The position numbers and the translations under genes were made by a program. From the NCBI GenBank assembly GCA_003153315.1, contig PLYA01000099.1, forward strand, positions 1 to 39,125: DNA of 39,125 nucleotides, in the 5' to 3' direction. Below the pieces are notes generated by a model. It had not been told where the DNA came from. It did not search any database and worked only from the letters and a program-made list of their open reading frames with translations. Origin of the DNA: Bacteroidota bacterium (GTDB lineage: Bacteria > Bacteroidota > Bacteroidia > B-17B0 > Aurantibacillaceae). Below, in pieces: positions 1 to 7,990 of the stretch (positions within the stretch are counted from its first letter, which is position 1; every line of letters begins with the position of its first letter).

Positions 1-168
1 ATGTACCTACTTTAGAGTTTAAAGTACATACCTTAGAACTTAAAGTACATACCTTAGGATTTAAAGTACATACTTTAGAGTTTAAAGTACATACGTTAGA
101 GTTTAATGTACCTACTTTAGAAATTAAAGTACATACCTTAGAGTTCAATGTACATACCTAAAAGCATC
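1..168. repeat. 21-bp tandem repeat array A
   Basis: Eight consecutive units of exactly 21 bp run from the window edge, so the array may continue upstream. Each unit carries a core close to AAGTACATACCTTAG followed by an AT-rich tail. Units 1-7 differ by point changes only and there is no indel. Unit 8 decays after its first 10 bases. Because 21 is a multiple of three, the frame starting at base 3 stays open through the array as a VHTLEFK-like heptad; I regard that as a by-product of the period, not a gene. Function is unknown. Arrays B (18436) and C (31358) have the same period. Confidence 0.9.
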
Positions 169-218
169 ATATAGGGTGGTAATTGCCTTGCAAAGGCAGA
201 AGAAACGCTATATAATGC
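164..218. other. Nested hairpin upstream of the phasin gene
   Basis: Bases 164-174 pair with 208-218 over 11 positions with a single C/A mismatch. Inside lies a second perfect hairpin, TGCCTT (184-189), loop GCA, AAGGCA (193-198). The structure starts where repeat array A decays. It could be a small structured RNA, a folded mobile repeat, or an end of the upstream transcription unit. There is no T-run, so a simple intrinsic terminator is unlikely. Confidence 0.5.
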
Positions 219-236
219 CTGTTAATGCTTAATTGA

Positions 237-354
237 GGGCGTTATTTAGCCCGTAGCCGGAGGTGTGGTACCCATAGTGGTAGTTTCACATTTCGACAGG
301 CTCAATGTTCAGCTTGTAAGGCGGGTGAACGCCCAAATAAGTAGAAACGGGCTA
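237..354. other. Possible pseudoknotted intergenic element
   Basis: GGGCGTT (237-243) is complementary to AACGCCC (328-334), and TAGCCCGT (247-254) is complementary to ACGGGCTA (347-354). The two helices cross, as in a pseudoknot. Local GGGC/GCCC hairpins (237-252 and 331-352) are alternatives. The stretch at 290-304, TTTCGACAGGCTCAA, resembles a motif I remember from dispersed intergenic repeats in many bacteria. No open frame of note crosses it. It may be a non-coding RNA, a leader, or a repeat-element remnant. Confidence 0.35.
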
Positions 355-405
355 ATATCATTCGGGTTAGTGACGAAGGTCATAGAGTTGCGCCTTGTGT
401 TACCC

Positions 406-413
406 TAATTTTG
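406..413 (+). promoter_or_regulatory. Putative -7 promoter element for the PHA operon
   Basis: TAATTTTG matches the Bacteroidota -7 consensus TAnnTTTG and lies 32 bases before the phasin ATG. The nearest TTG (388-390) is 15 bases upstream, slightly closer than the usual 17-23, so the -33 box is not convincing. Confidence 0.4.
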
Positions 414-445
414 GCAGGCTATTAACAACCAAAAAACTTAAAAAA

Positions 446-1120
446 ATGGAAACAAATACAAATGCAAACCCTTTAGAAGGTGGAGCAAAAGCAGCCGAAA
501 AATGGTTTAACGACTCTAGCGCTGCCATGATGGAAATTTATAACAAACAGTTAAACGTGGCTACCAATTTCTACAAAAACCTGTCGGGTATGGGTATGGC
601 TAACAACAACGTTTGGAACCCAAGTCAAAACTTTACCAACACCTTATTTGGTAATAATGATTTGACCAAATGGATGTTTAACCCTTTTACCAGCACCGGC
701 AATAGTGCCCTAAACCCATTTGCAGGCACCTTTGAAAAAGCCTATAGCCAATTGACGGAGTATAACCGCAATTTGTTTTCGATGTTCAACAACAAAGATG
801 CATCTGATATGCAGGCTAACTTAACTGAATTTGGCAAAAAGTATCAGGAGTCGGTTTCTAAACAAATGGAAACATCCAAACAAATGATGAATTCGTTTAT
901 GGAAGCTTTTAACAAGCAAGTGGAAGTAGCTACCGAAAGCGATAAAAAACTGATGGAAGAACTTAACAGTCGTTTTACGGCTGCCGTTAAACAAACACAG
1001 GAGTTTTGGGCAGATATGTTAAACTCATACACAGCACCGGCAGAAAAGGAACAAAGATCTTATAAAGAAGATGGCGCAGCTACCGCAAAAAAACCAACTA
1101 AAGCAATAGCAGTTGCCTAA
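446..1120 (+). CDS. Phasin-family PHA granule protein
   Basis: A 224-residue protein rich in Asn, Lys, Met and Gln and predicted almost wholly helical, without signal peptide or membrane segment. The N-terminus (ANPLEGGAKAAEKWFNDSS) and the amphipathic helices at about 100-195 (QESVSKQMETSKQMMNSFME) look like phasins, which coat polyhydroxyalkanoate granules. The low-complexity Ala/Lys tail (about 200-224) is also typical. I chose the ATG at 446, not the in-frame TTG at 395: the longer version adds residues unlike the family and overlaps the candidate promoter. It is first in an apparent operon with a small unknown gene 21 nt downstream and PHA synthase after that. The synthase two genes away strongly supports the call. 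Confidence 0.78.
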   Translation: METNTNANPLEGGAKAAEKWFNDSSAAMMEIYNKQLNVATNFYKNLSGMGMANNNVWNPSQNFTNTLFGNNDLTKWMFNPFTSTGNSALNPFAGTFEKAYSQLTEYNRNLFSMFNNKDASDMQANLTEFGKKYQESVSKQMETSKQMMNSFMEAFNKQVEVATESDKKLMEELNSRFTAAVKQTQEFWADMLNSYTAPAEKEQRSYKEDGAATAKKPTKAIAVA

Positions 1121-1141
1121 CCAGTAATAAAGTTATAAATT

Positions 1142-1636
1142 ATGAATACTATATTAAAAACAAGTAATAACGGGGTACGTGGCTTTGCGTATCAGAATCC
1201 GGCTAAGGTAAAAAGCGTTGCACCTAAATCAAAAAGCAACAGTATTGATTTTGTGGATGTTTATGATGAACAGGCTTGGCTAAGTAATGAGTTTATGCAA
1301 ACCATGGCAAACAGTATTAATGATATAGAATTTGCTTACCCCGGTGATGCCAGAAAACTAAAACAAATGATACATACCTATTTTGAATCTTCTTTAAAGA
1401 TACTGAAAGCCAGATTGGATAAGGTTAATGATACTAAGAAGGTGGTTGTAGAAACCGAAAAAAAGAATCCTTATTCGCACTGGACAGAAAGCTGGATTGA
1501 ACAAACGCAGCATAACCATAAAAGAAAAGCGCACACTTTTTTTAACGGGCATGCACTTGAAAAGAAGCATACAAGCTGGGAAGGTGAGTGGACAAACCAA
1601 ACCATTCCTGAATCAGAAGTTATATTCTCTTTGTAA
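1142..1636 (+). CDS. Unknown 164-aa protein of the PHA operon
   Basis: I do not recognise this family. The protein has a basic, Ser/Lys-rich N-terminus (1-35), an acidic-helical middle (about 40-105, with VDVYDEQAWLSNEF and a helix ending KILKARLDKV), and a His/Trp-rich C-terminal third containing HWTESWIEQ and SWEGEWTNQ. It has no signal peptide or membrane segment, so it is probably cytosolic. It sits 21 nt after phasin and 15 nt before phaC on the same strand, so co-transcription is very likely. Its size is near that of PhaR subunits of class IV synthases, but I see no sequence reason to call it PhaR or PhaE. A synthase partner, a second granule protein or a regulator are all possible. Confidence 0.75.
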   Translation: MNTILKTSNNGVRGFAYQNPAKVKSVAPKSKSNSIDFVDVYDEQAWLSNEFMQTMANSINDIEFAYPGDARKLKQMIHTYFESSLKILKARLDKVNDTKKVVVETEKKNPYSHWTESWIEQTQHNHKRKAHTFFNGHALEKKHTSWEGEWTNQTIPESEVIFSL

Positions 1637-1651
1637 GGAGTAGTTATATGT

Positions 1652-3418
1652 ATGCCGGGCTTACAGGATTTTAATATAGTTGAAGCAGCTGATGGAATCA
1701 GAAGGGCATACCTGAAATTTGTACATAATTACTTCAGTAATATTTCGGGTTATCATCACGATGTACGTGATATAAACCTTACGTTTTTAGATTTATATAC
1801 CAAAGCCATTGTAAACCCGGGCGAGATGGTAAAAGTATATGGCTTTTACCTCGATTTCCTTAATAAACAACAACAAGCTTGGTATCAGGTTTTTGTGGAT
1901 AGTCAGTCTATGCCACCTGTTGAACCTCAAAAGGGAGATAAACGTTTCCTGTCGGAAGAATGGAACATTAAGCCTTATTTCAATTTTATAAAACAAAACT
2001 ATTTACTGGCCGAGAAGTTTGCCCAGCAAATAGTGGATGAAGTTGAGATAGATGAAAAAATAAGAAAGAAGCTCGACTTTTATGTGGGGCAATATATGGA
2101 TGCTCTCTCTCCGGCTAACTTTCTTTTTACCAACCCCGAAGCCATTAAATTAGCCCTTGAAACCAAAGGAGAAAGTTTATGGAAAGGCTTTAGCAATTTA
2201 GTGGGAGATATTGAAAAAGGTAAGATAACCCAAACAGATGAATCTGCCTTTGAGGTGGGAAAAAACTTAGGTATAACACCGGGCACTGTGGTGTATGAAA
2301 ATGAATTGATACAATTAATTCAATATACACCCAGCACAAAAAATGTATCTGAAATTCCCTTATTGATAATTGCCCCTTGGATAAACAAATTCTACATACT
2401 GGATATTCTGCCAAAGAACTCATTGATAAAATTTTTAATTGATCAGGGCATTACTGTTTTTATTATTTCTTGGCGCAACCCACAACCGGGCATTAACCAC
2501 ACTACTTTTGATGATTACGTGGAAGAAGGCGCCATCAAAGCCATTGATGTAGTTAAAAACATTACTAATACAAAAAAGATAAATACACTGGGCTATTGTT
2601 TGGGTGGTAGTCTATTAAGTGTTGCCTGTTCTATACTTGCACAAAGAGAAAAAGAAAACCCGGTTAATACAGCTACTTTTTTAGCGTCTATGGTTGACTT
2701 CTCTTACATAGGGCCTATGGGAGATGTGATTGATGGCGCGCTGATGAAAAAACTTGAACGTGGGGAGCTATTAAAGAATGGCATCCTGCATGGGCATGAT
2801 ATGGAAACTGCCTTTAACCTTATCCGTTCAAACGATTTGATATGGAGCTATGTGGTAAATAATTACCTGAAAGGAATTACCCCTACCGCTTTTGAAGTTA
2901 TTTACTGGACAAACGATAATACCAATTTGCCCGCCAACATGTACCTGTTTTATATGAAGGAAATGATTGTAGGAAATAAGTTGAGTCGCAGGAATGCATT
3001 ACGAATTTGTAATACACCTATTGATATAAGCAAGATAGATTTCCCTGTATATGTAATAGGATTGAAAGAAGATTATATATCACCTGCAAAAACATGCTTT
3101 ACTACTACCAAACTGGTAAGCGGCTCTGTTGAATTTATTTTAGGAGGATCTGGCCATGTAATGGGCGCTATAAACCCGCCTTATAAAAAGAAGTATGGGT
3201 ATTATATGGATGGTAAATTAGGCTATGAGTTTGAAGATTGGGTAAACACCGCGCATTTTTATGAAGGAAGCTGGTGGACACCCTGGAGTGAAAAACTAAA
3301 AAAGAATTCGGGTAAAGAAATTCCTGCACCTGCCAAGCCAGGGAATTCAACCTACAAAGCCATTGAGCCTGCACCCGGTAGCTATGTAAAAGAAAAATGT
3401 GGGGGATTAAGTCGGTAG
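1652..3418 (+). CDS. phaC: Poly(3-hydroxyalkanoate) synthase, class I-like
   Basis: A 588-residue alpha/beta-hydrolase-fold polymerase that joins hydroxyacyl-CoA units into polyester on the granule surface. The lipase-like box is GYCLGG with the nucleophile Cys316, which replaces the lipase Ser. The Asp474 (GLKEDYISP) and His502 (GGSGHVMGAINPP) complete the Cys-Asp-His triad. The spacing nearly equals that of the well-studied Cupriavidus enzyme (319/480/508). The other landmarks IISWRNPQPG and WWTPWSEKL are also present. Length is that of class I enzymes, which work without a PhaE/PhaR subunit. The first residues (MPGLQDFN) follow the preceding gene by 15 nt, and a perfect 8-bp hairpin ends the unit just after the stop. 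The catalytic domain is at about 240-560. Family assignment is secure; substrate chain length cannot be read from sequence alone. Confidence 0.95.
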   Translation: MPGLQDFNIVEAADGIRRAYLKFVHNYFSNISGYHHDVRDINLTFLDLYTKAIVNPGEMVKVYGFYLDFLNKQQQAWYQVFVDSQSMPPVEPQKGDKRFLSEEWNIKPYFNFIKQNYLLAEKFAQQIVDEVEIDEKIRKKLDFYVGQYMDALSPANFLFTNPEAIKLALETKGESLWKGFSNLVGDIEKGKITQTDESAFEVGKNLGITPGTVVYENELIQLIQYTPSTKNVSEIPLLIIAPWINKFYILDILPKNSLIKFLIDQGITVFIISWRNPQPGINHTTFDDYVEEGAIKAIDVVKNITNTKKINTLGYCLGGSLLSVACSILAQREKENPVNTATFLASMVDFSYIGPMGDVIDGALMKKLERGELLKNGILHGHDMETAFNLIRSNDLIWSYVVNNYLKGITPTAFEVIYWTNDNTNLPANMYLFYMKEMIVGNKLSRRNALRICNTPIDISKIDFPVYVIGLKEDYISPAKTCFTTTKLVSGSVEFILGGSGHVMGAINPPYKKKYGYYMDGKLGYEFEDWVNTAHFYEGSWWTPWSEKLKKNSGKEIPAPAKPGNSTYKAIEPAPGSYVKEKCGGLSR

Positions 3419-3424
3419 ATTGTA

Positions 3425-3443
3425 ATACTGATAAAATCAGTAT
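3425..3443 (+). terminator. Hairpin terminator after phaC
   Basis: ATACTGAT, loop AAA, ATCAGTAT: a perfect 8-bp stem 6 nt after the phaC stop, followed by CATTTTAAAAT. There is only a short T-run, but position and stem make termination likely. Confidence 0.6.
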
Positions 3444-3552
3444 CATTTTAAAATAAGATATCACAATCGTGTCTGTGGCGGTTTCTTAACAGTAAAAGCG
3501 AAAAAGCTTTTCGGATTAATATTTACAAAGGAAATAAATATTTTAATTTAGC

Positions 3553-3579
3553 TGTAACTTTTAGATGTAGTTATACGTC
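3553..3579 (+). promoter_or_regulatory. ECF-type promoter before the sigma gene
   Basis: TGTAAC (3553-3558), 17 nt, then CGTC (3576-3579), 12 nt before the ATG. The AAC-type -35 and CGT-type -10 are the usual form of ECF sigma promoters. The same TGTAACTTTT box with the same 17-nt spacing recurs at 5127-5153 ahead of the third gene of this cluster. I infer autoregulation by the sigma factor at 3592. Confidence 0.65.
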
Positions 3580-3591
3580 TTACTTAAAATA

Positions 3592-4080
3592 ATGACCGTA
3601 AACGAGTACAATACCACTGTTGATTTGTATAGTGATAATTTATATCGCTTTATTCTGAAACATATTAAAGACAAGGATATTGCGAATGATATTGTACAGG
3701 ATACCTACGAAAAATTATGGTTAAAGGTAAACGATACCGAGAGTACAAATGCTAAATCATATATGTACACTACTGCTTACAGAACCCTGATAGATTATAC
3801 CCGCAGGGCTAAAAAGCAGGAAGGTTTTGATACAGATAAGCATCCGGAAGGTTTTGAGACGGGAGAAAGCAATCATGATTTAAAAGCCATATTAAACAGG
3901 GCTTTGGATACTTTGCCCGAAATACAAAAGGCGGTTATTTTACTGAGAGATTATGAAGGTTATGAATATAAAGAAATTGCAGAAATAACGGATTTATCGG
4001 AGAGTCAGGTAAAGGTATACATTTTCAGGGCCAGGCAATCATTAAAAAATTACATAGGTACTATTGAAGCCGTATTATAA
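3592..4080 (+). CDS. ECF RNA polymerase sigma factor
   Basis: A 162-residue sigma-70-family protein of the extracytoplasmic-function type. Region 2 (about 8-75) has DIANDIVQDTYEKLWLKV and the -10-binding helix SYMYTTAYRTLIDYTRR. Region 4 (about 105-155) has LPEIQKAVILLRDYEGYEYKEIAEI and the recognition helix SESQVKVYIFRARQSLK. There is no region 1 or 3, as expected for ECF sigmas. It directs RNA polymerase to a small regulon, probably for an envelope or stress signal. Its stop overlaps the start of the next gene by one base (TAATG), so the two are translationally coupled, as sigma/anti-sigma pairs usually are. An ECF-like promoter immediately upstream suggests positive feedback. Confidence 0.9.
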   Translation: MTVNEYNTTVDLYSDNLYRFILKHIKDKDIANDIVQDTYEKLWLKVNDTESTNAKSYMYTTAYRTLIDYTRRAKKQEGFDTDKHPEGFETGESNHDLKAILNRALDTLPEIQKAVILLRDYEGYEYKEIAEITDLSESQVKVYIFRARQSLKNYIGTIEAVL

Positions 4081-5114
4081 TGAAGATTGATAAACATAAC
4101 TACGAGGCATACTTTTTAGATTATACTGAAGGGAATTTATCTGATGCGGATAAGCAAGAATTATTCTTGTTTTTAGAACAGAACCCCGACCTTAAGAAAG
4201 AACTGGAAGAATATGAGGCTATTGCTTTGCATATACCCGACTCTGTTTTTGAAGGTAAAGAGTATTTAAAGAAATTGATTTATACAGATGATAGCTTAGT
4301 GGCTTATCTGGAGAATGATTTGGAAAAGAAAGAAAGGTTTGAAATAGAAAAAGCCGCAGCTGAGAATACATATTTAAAGAAAGAAATTGATTTATATAAA
4401 AAAACGATTTTGATTCCGGATGCCGATATTATTTATGCGAATAAAGAGAAACTAAAAAAGAGAGGGCTTGTTATTTTTTGGAATAATCCGATAAATTATT
4501 TTAGAGCGGCTGCAGCAATATTATTGCTTACGGGTTTGATTGTTTTAATTACCAAGCAGCTAAATAAAGAATCTGAATCTGTTTTAGTGAAAAATAAAGA
4601 AGTTACTTTACCTGAAAACAAAACTGTTCCAAACAATGGAAGCCCCGCTCCTACTCTATATCCGCAAAGTAATTTGATAGCTATAAAAGAACAACAAACT
4701 GCTGCTGCAAACAGTTCTGCAAAGAAACAAGAGCCTTTAAATAAGTTGGTTAATACAAATAAAACAACACTTATTGCAAACGATTCATTAGAAAAGAATA
4801 ATACACAAAAAAATAAGTTGGCTCAAAACAACACAAAACAGGATACGTTAAATAACCAACCATTTTTTGCTGCACAGGAAAACAGCGACCAATCTTATTT
4901 TAATCACTCTTTGGATGCAGATGAAAATGCCACTGGCTTACAAGCTAAAACAATTACTTCCGCTCAAAGTAAAAAGCCCTTCTTTAAATTTTTATCTTTT
5001 GCCGCTAAGGGTGCCAAACAACTTGGTGCTAAACATATAGATATAAAAGAAGGCGTTAATGAAAATGTTATTACCATGGGTGGTTTGGCCTTATCTGAAA
5101 CTACATCAAATTAA
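4080..5114 (+). CDS. Single-pass membrane protein, probable anti-sigma partner
   Basis: A 344-residue protein with a cytosolic N-terminal part (1-138) rich in Glu/Lys, one clear membrane segment at about 139-158 (YFRAAAAILLLTGLIVLIT), and a long polar Asn/Gln/Lys/Thr-rich C-terminal part (about 160-344) predicted to be periplasmic. This layout and the one-base overlap with the ECF sigma gene are those of anti-sigma factors, with the N-terminus binding sigma. It lacks the HxxxCxxC motif of zinc anti-sigma proteins. Residues 1-20 (KHNYEAYFLDYTEGNLS) repeat a theme seen at the start of many Bacteroidota membrane regulators and recur loosely at about 70-95 (DDSLVAYLENDL). I did not identify a named domain; the role is inferred mainly from context. 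Confidence 0.65.
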   Translation: MKIDKHNYEAYFLDYTEGNLSDADKQELFLFLEQNPDLKKELEEYEAIALHIPDSVFEGKEYLKKLIYTDDSLVAYLENDLEKKERFEIEKAAAENTYLKKEIDLYKKTILIPDADIIYANKEKLKKRGLVIFWNNPINYFRAAAAILLLTGLIVLITKQLNKESESVLVKNKEVTLPENKTVPNNGSPAPTLYPQSNLIAIKEQQTAAANSSAKKQEPLNKLVNTNKTTLIANDSLEKNNTQKNKLAQNNTKQDTLNNQPFFAAQENSDQSYFNHSLDADENATGLQAKTITSAQSKKPFFKFLSFAAKGAKQLGAKHIDIKEGVNENVITMGGLALSETTSN

Positions 5115-5126
5115 ATTAAAATTATC

Positions 5127-5153
5127 TGTAACTTTTTTATACCCTCAATCGTT
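5127..5153 (+). promoter_or_regulatory. ECF-type promoter before the head-GIN gene
   Basis: TGTAAC (5127-5132), 17 nt, CGTT (5150-5153), followed by ATATTATTAAA and the ATG at 5174. The box and spacing are identical to the site at 3553-3579, so the gene is probably a direct target of the neighbouring sigma factor even though it also lies downstream of the operon. Confidence 0.65.
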
Positions 5154-5173
5154 ATATTATTAAAACGAACCAA

Positions 5174-6625
5174 ATGAAAACAAAAATTTTAATAGGCGTG
5201 TGTATGTTCAGTGCTTACACCTATGCACAGGAAAAAAAAATCTTGGCAAACTTTACCAAGCTGCAAGCTAACTCTGCGCTTACTGTTTATCTGCAGAAAT
5301 CGGATACACCTTATATAGTTGCTGATATGGCCGGAATTAAGGCAGACGTAAACAACAACACCCTGGTGTTAGGTTTAAATAAAGAAGGGGATGTTAATTC
5401 TACAAAAGTAACGGTAGGTTATACGCAGCTAAATCAAATAACGGTTGAGGATGCTTCCACCATAAAAACCAAAGACACTTTGCGTACCGATAATTTGCAG
5501 ATAAATGCCAACGGTGCTTCTTCCTGCAAATTAATGCTGGTATGTAAGGAGGTTTCCTGTATAGCAGGTGACGCCTCCGGAATAACCTTAAGAGGCAGGG
5601 TTAACCGACTTAAGGCAGAGATTGGTGAGGCCTCTTCCTTAAAAGCAACAGACTTATTGGCCAATGAGGTAGATATAAGCACCTCGGGTGCTTCTTCGGC
5701 AAAAGTATATGCAAGCAAAAAGCTTAAGGCTAATACATCGGGCTCCAGCACTTTAAAATATAGCGGAAACCCAACGGTTACTCAATTAAACGAAACTGAC
5801 AACAGTTCTATTAAATTATATACCGGCGGAACAACTGCAAGCGTTAAGATTACGGCAGACAGTATAGATGTTTCTGAAACCAAACACGACAGTACCAAGC
5901 ATTATAAACTTTCGGGAGGGAGGTACGAATTTGTTATTCACAACCGCAAAAAGTCCGATTCAGGCAACTGCGATGAAACAGCTAACAACACCCATAACTG
6001 GAGCGGAATTGAGCTTGCCCAGAATGGTTTTTTAACAGGCGGAAACAATATTTCTATGCCTGCCAATACAGATTATATGAGTTTAAATTACGGCCTGCGC
6101 AATTTATCTTGGAACTTAAACCTGTTTGAAAAAGATTTTAGGTTTGCCCATGATCATTTGCAAATTGTTACCGGACTTGGTTTTTCGTTTAATGGGTTTA
6201 ACATGAAAAATAAAAGCACCCTGAATGCAGACTCTTCTTATACCTCTAATTTAAACACCATCAATAACAGCTCGGTTACGCTTATTAAAAATAAATTGCG
6301 GGAGAGTTTTATTACGGTTCCTCTTTTGCTGGAATTAAATACCTCCCGTATTAGAAGCAAAAACTTTCATATTGCAGTGGGTGTTATTGGAGGTTTAAAA
6401 CTGGGTTCCAGCACCAAGCAAGTGTTTACAGAAGATAATAAAACCTTTCGTGATATAAGAAGAGATGATTATAACCTCTATCCCTTTAAGCTAGATGCTA
6501 CCGTTAGAATTGGTTATAGCTTTTTTACTGTGTTTGCCACCTACTCGCTTACACCATTGTTTCAAACAAACAAAGGACCCGAACTATATCCTTTTAATAT
6601 AGGTATACGCATAATCCCTTGGTAA
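5174..6625 (+). CDS. Head-GIN (DUF2807) protein with C-terminal outer-membrane barrel
   Basis: A 483-residue exported protein. Residues 1-18 form a signal peptide ending near YTYA-QE. Residues about 25-235 show the DUF2807/head-GIN pattern: repeated beta strands with GASS, DASG and TSGASSAKVYASKKLKANTSGSSTLKYSGNP-type ladder motifs, predicted to form a right-handed beta helix. From about 270 to the end the sequence changes to alternating aromatic/hydrophobic strands (ITGLGFSF-like, VTLIKNKLRESFITVPLLLEL, ending GIRIIPW) typical of an outer-membrane beta-barrel of the porin/OmpA-like type. The union suggests a surface or periplasmic stalk anchored in the outer membrane. Its own ECF promoter and position make it the likely output of the sigma system. 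The barrel boundary is approximate. Confidence 0.8.
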   Translation: MKTKILIGVCMFSAYTYAQEKKILANFTKLQANSALTVYLQKSDTPYIVADMAGIKADVNNNTLVLGLNKEGDVNSTKVTVGYTQLNQITVEDASTIKTKDTLRTDNLQINANGASSCKLMLVCKEVSCIAGDASGITLRGRVNRLKAEIGEASSLKATDLLANEVDISTSGASSAKVYASKKLKANTSGSSTLKYSGNPTVTQLNETDNSSIKLYTGGTTASVKITADSIDVSETKHDSTKHYKLSGGRYEFVIHNRKKSDSGNCDETANNTHNWSGIELAQNGFLTGGNNISMPANTDYMSLNYGLRNLSWNLNLFEKDFRFAHDHLQIVTGLGFSFNGFNMKNKSTLNADSSYTSNLNTINNSSVTLIKNKLRESFITVPLLLELNTSRIRSKNFHIAVGVIGGLKLGSSTKQVFTEDNKTFRDIRRDDYNLYPFKLDATVRIGYSFFTVFATYSLTPLFQTNKGPELYPFNIGIRIIPW

Positions 6626-6694
6626 TAGTTTACCGGCTATTGGCAATGCTGCAATCCAATTAAATCCTCATACCAATAATCAGCCTTATCAATG

Positions 6695-6718
6695 CCGTCA
6701 TTTTAATTGACGGGGTTT
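6695..6718 (+). terminator. Rho-independent terminator of the head-GIN gene
   Basis: CCGTCA (6695-6700), loop TTTTAAT, TGACGG (6708-6713), then GGTTTT. It lies 70 nt after the stop, between convergent genes. The T-run favours the plus strand. Confidence 0.7.
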
Positions 6719-6808
6719 TCACTTTAAATATATAAGATTTAATACTTAGTTAGGGTACTGAATCTTATGCTTTTGTGTTTTTATTTTAATAAATTAAGCT
6801 ACTGATAC

Positions 6809-7990
6809 TTAGTTATATTGTATGCTAATCTTTTTTGGAGTATCAATAACCTTGCCATCCATCATAGCGGGTTGCCATTTTTTAACAGACTTAATCAGAT
6901 TAATTACATCTTGAGAGCAAACGCTGCAATTAGGTATGGGTTTGGTAACTTCAATTTTTTCTGCAGTTCCATTTTTAGTAATCATAAATGATACGGTTAT
7001 TATACCCGATTTATCAGGCGATGATATTTTCAAGTTCTGTTTAGCATAGTCGGCAAAGGTTGAGTCTCCACTTATAAAGGTAGGAGCTCTATAGTTTTTT
7101 GCCCGACTATCTTTATCTGTTTCATACGCATAATAGCCGGCTTTTTTCAGGCTCTCCTCTCTAACTGTTTTTTCCTCAACAGGGGTATTAACCGTAGTAG
7201 ATGAGTTATCTGCCTGAGAAAGTCCGGCAATAACCTGACTTGGTTGTTGGGTACTTTTGGCATTATTTTTCTTTGCTTTTGTTTTTTCGCCCTCAGTAAA
7301 TCCACCCGTTGTTGCTATGTTGTTACCGGTAGTTTCTGTTTCATTAGCTACAATGCTTTGCTCTGCTTGTTTATTAGGGGGCGGCCCTTGGTTTGCAGCC
7401 GCACCTGTAGTAGTAACCACATCACCTTTACCAAGGGGCTTAGTTTCATCAGATATATTATTCTCCGCATCCTTTACATCTTTAGCCGCTTTTGCACTGG
7501 CAACCGGTGCTTCATGATATTGTGCATCTTCCTGTTTTTCAGCTTTCCCTTTAGAAACCACAGTTGTTTTGTTTTTTTCTTCCTCCTTATATTCAGGTTC
7601 TTTATCTTCCTTCACAGGTTGTGTTTCTGTTTGTGGAGGAGCCGAAGGATTGTTTACACTTTCTTCTTTGGGTTTTTCAACTAAGGCTAAAGGCTTTTCG
7701 TTTTTATTTGTAAATGAATTCTTAAACAAGAAAATTAAACCAATAAGTAAAAGTAAAGAGGCTGCCGCACTAAAATAATAAACGGTTTTTTTCTTTCTCT
7801 TCTCTTCTTCAACAATGGTATCTACCTCATTATTCAGCTTATCTAAAACATCTCCGTTCTTTACTAATTTCAATCCTTCCAGTGCTTCACGGTCAAACTC
7901 ATCCATATCGGCAGGCGCATCTTTCCCTTCCTTAATAAGCTTAAGAAGTTCTTCTTTGCTGTATAATTTATGCTTGTCCTTTTCCTGCAT
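6809..7990 (-). CDS. TonB-C-domain membrane protein, probable anti-sigma
   Basis: A 393-residue inner-membrane protein. Residues 1-69 are cytosolic and highly charged; 70-89 (VYYFSAAASLLLLIGLIFLF) form one membrane segment; about 95-290 is a low-complexity Lys/Glu/Pro/Thr/Asn spacer; 300-393 match the TonB C-terminal fold (IITVSFMITKNGTAEKIEV, then VINLIKSVKKWQPAMMDGKV and a final strand). A CSVC pair at about 355 is common in Bacteroidota TonB-like domains. Its start overlaps the upstream ECF sigma gene by 23 bases, so the N-terminal part most likely binds that sigma factor and the C-terminal part senses the periplasm or cell-envelope partners. True energy-transducing TonB function is less likely without exbB/exbD nearby. 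Confidence 0.75.
   Translation of the reverse strand: MQEKDKHKLYSKEELLKLIKEGKDAPADMDEFDREALEGLKLVKNGDVLDKLNNEVDTIVEEEKRKKKTVYYFSAAASLLLLIGLIFLFKNSFTNKNEKPLALVEKPKEESVNNPSAPPQTETQPVKEDKEPEYKEEEKNKTTVVSKGKAEKQEDAQYHEAPVASAKAAKDVKDAENNISDETKPLGKGDVVTTTGAAANQGPPPNKQAEQSIVANETETTGNNIATTGGFTEGEKTKAKKNNAKSTQQPSQVIAGLSQADNSSTTVNTPVEEKTVREESLKKAGYYAYETDKDSRAKNYRAPTFISGDSTFADYAKQNLKISSPDKSGIITVSFMITKNGTAEKIEVTKPIPNCSVCSQDVINLIKSVKKWQPAMMDGKVIDTPKKISIQYN

Noticed and set aside
1-168. CRISPR array
   Set aside because: Units are contiguous and equal to the period, with no unique spacers and no cas genes.
237-354. tmRNA or other known RNA (TTTCGAC motif)
   Set aside because: No tRNA-like ends, no peptide-tag frame, and the match is limited to a short motif.
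395-445. Upstream TTG start for the phasin
   Set aside because: It adds 17 residues unlike phasins and would lie upstream of or within the candidate promoter; ATG 446 gives a normal N-terminus.
7244-7684. Long plus-strand frames opposite the TonB-domain gene
   Set aside because: Low-complexity Phe/Cys/Ser-rich translation antisense to a convincing gene; a shadow of its Lys/Glu-rich spacer.
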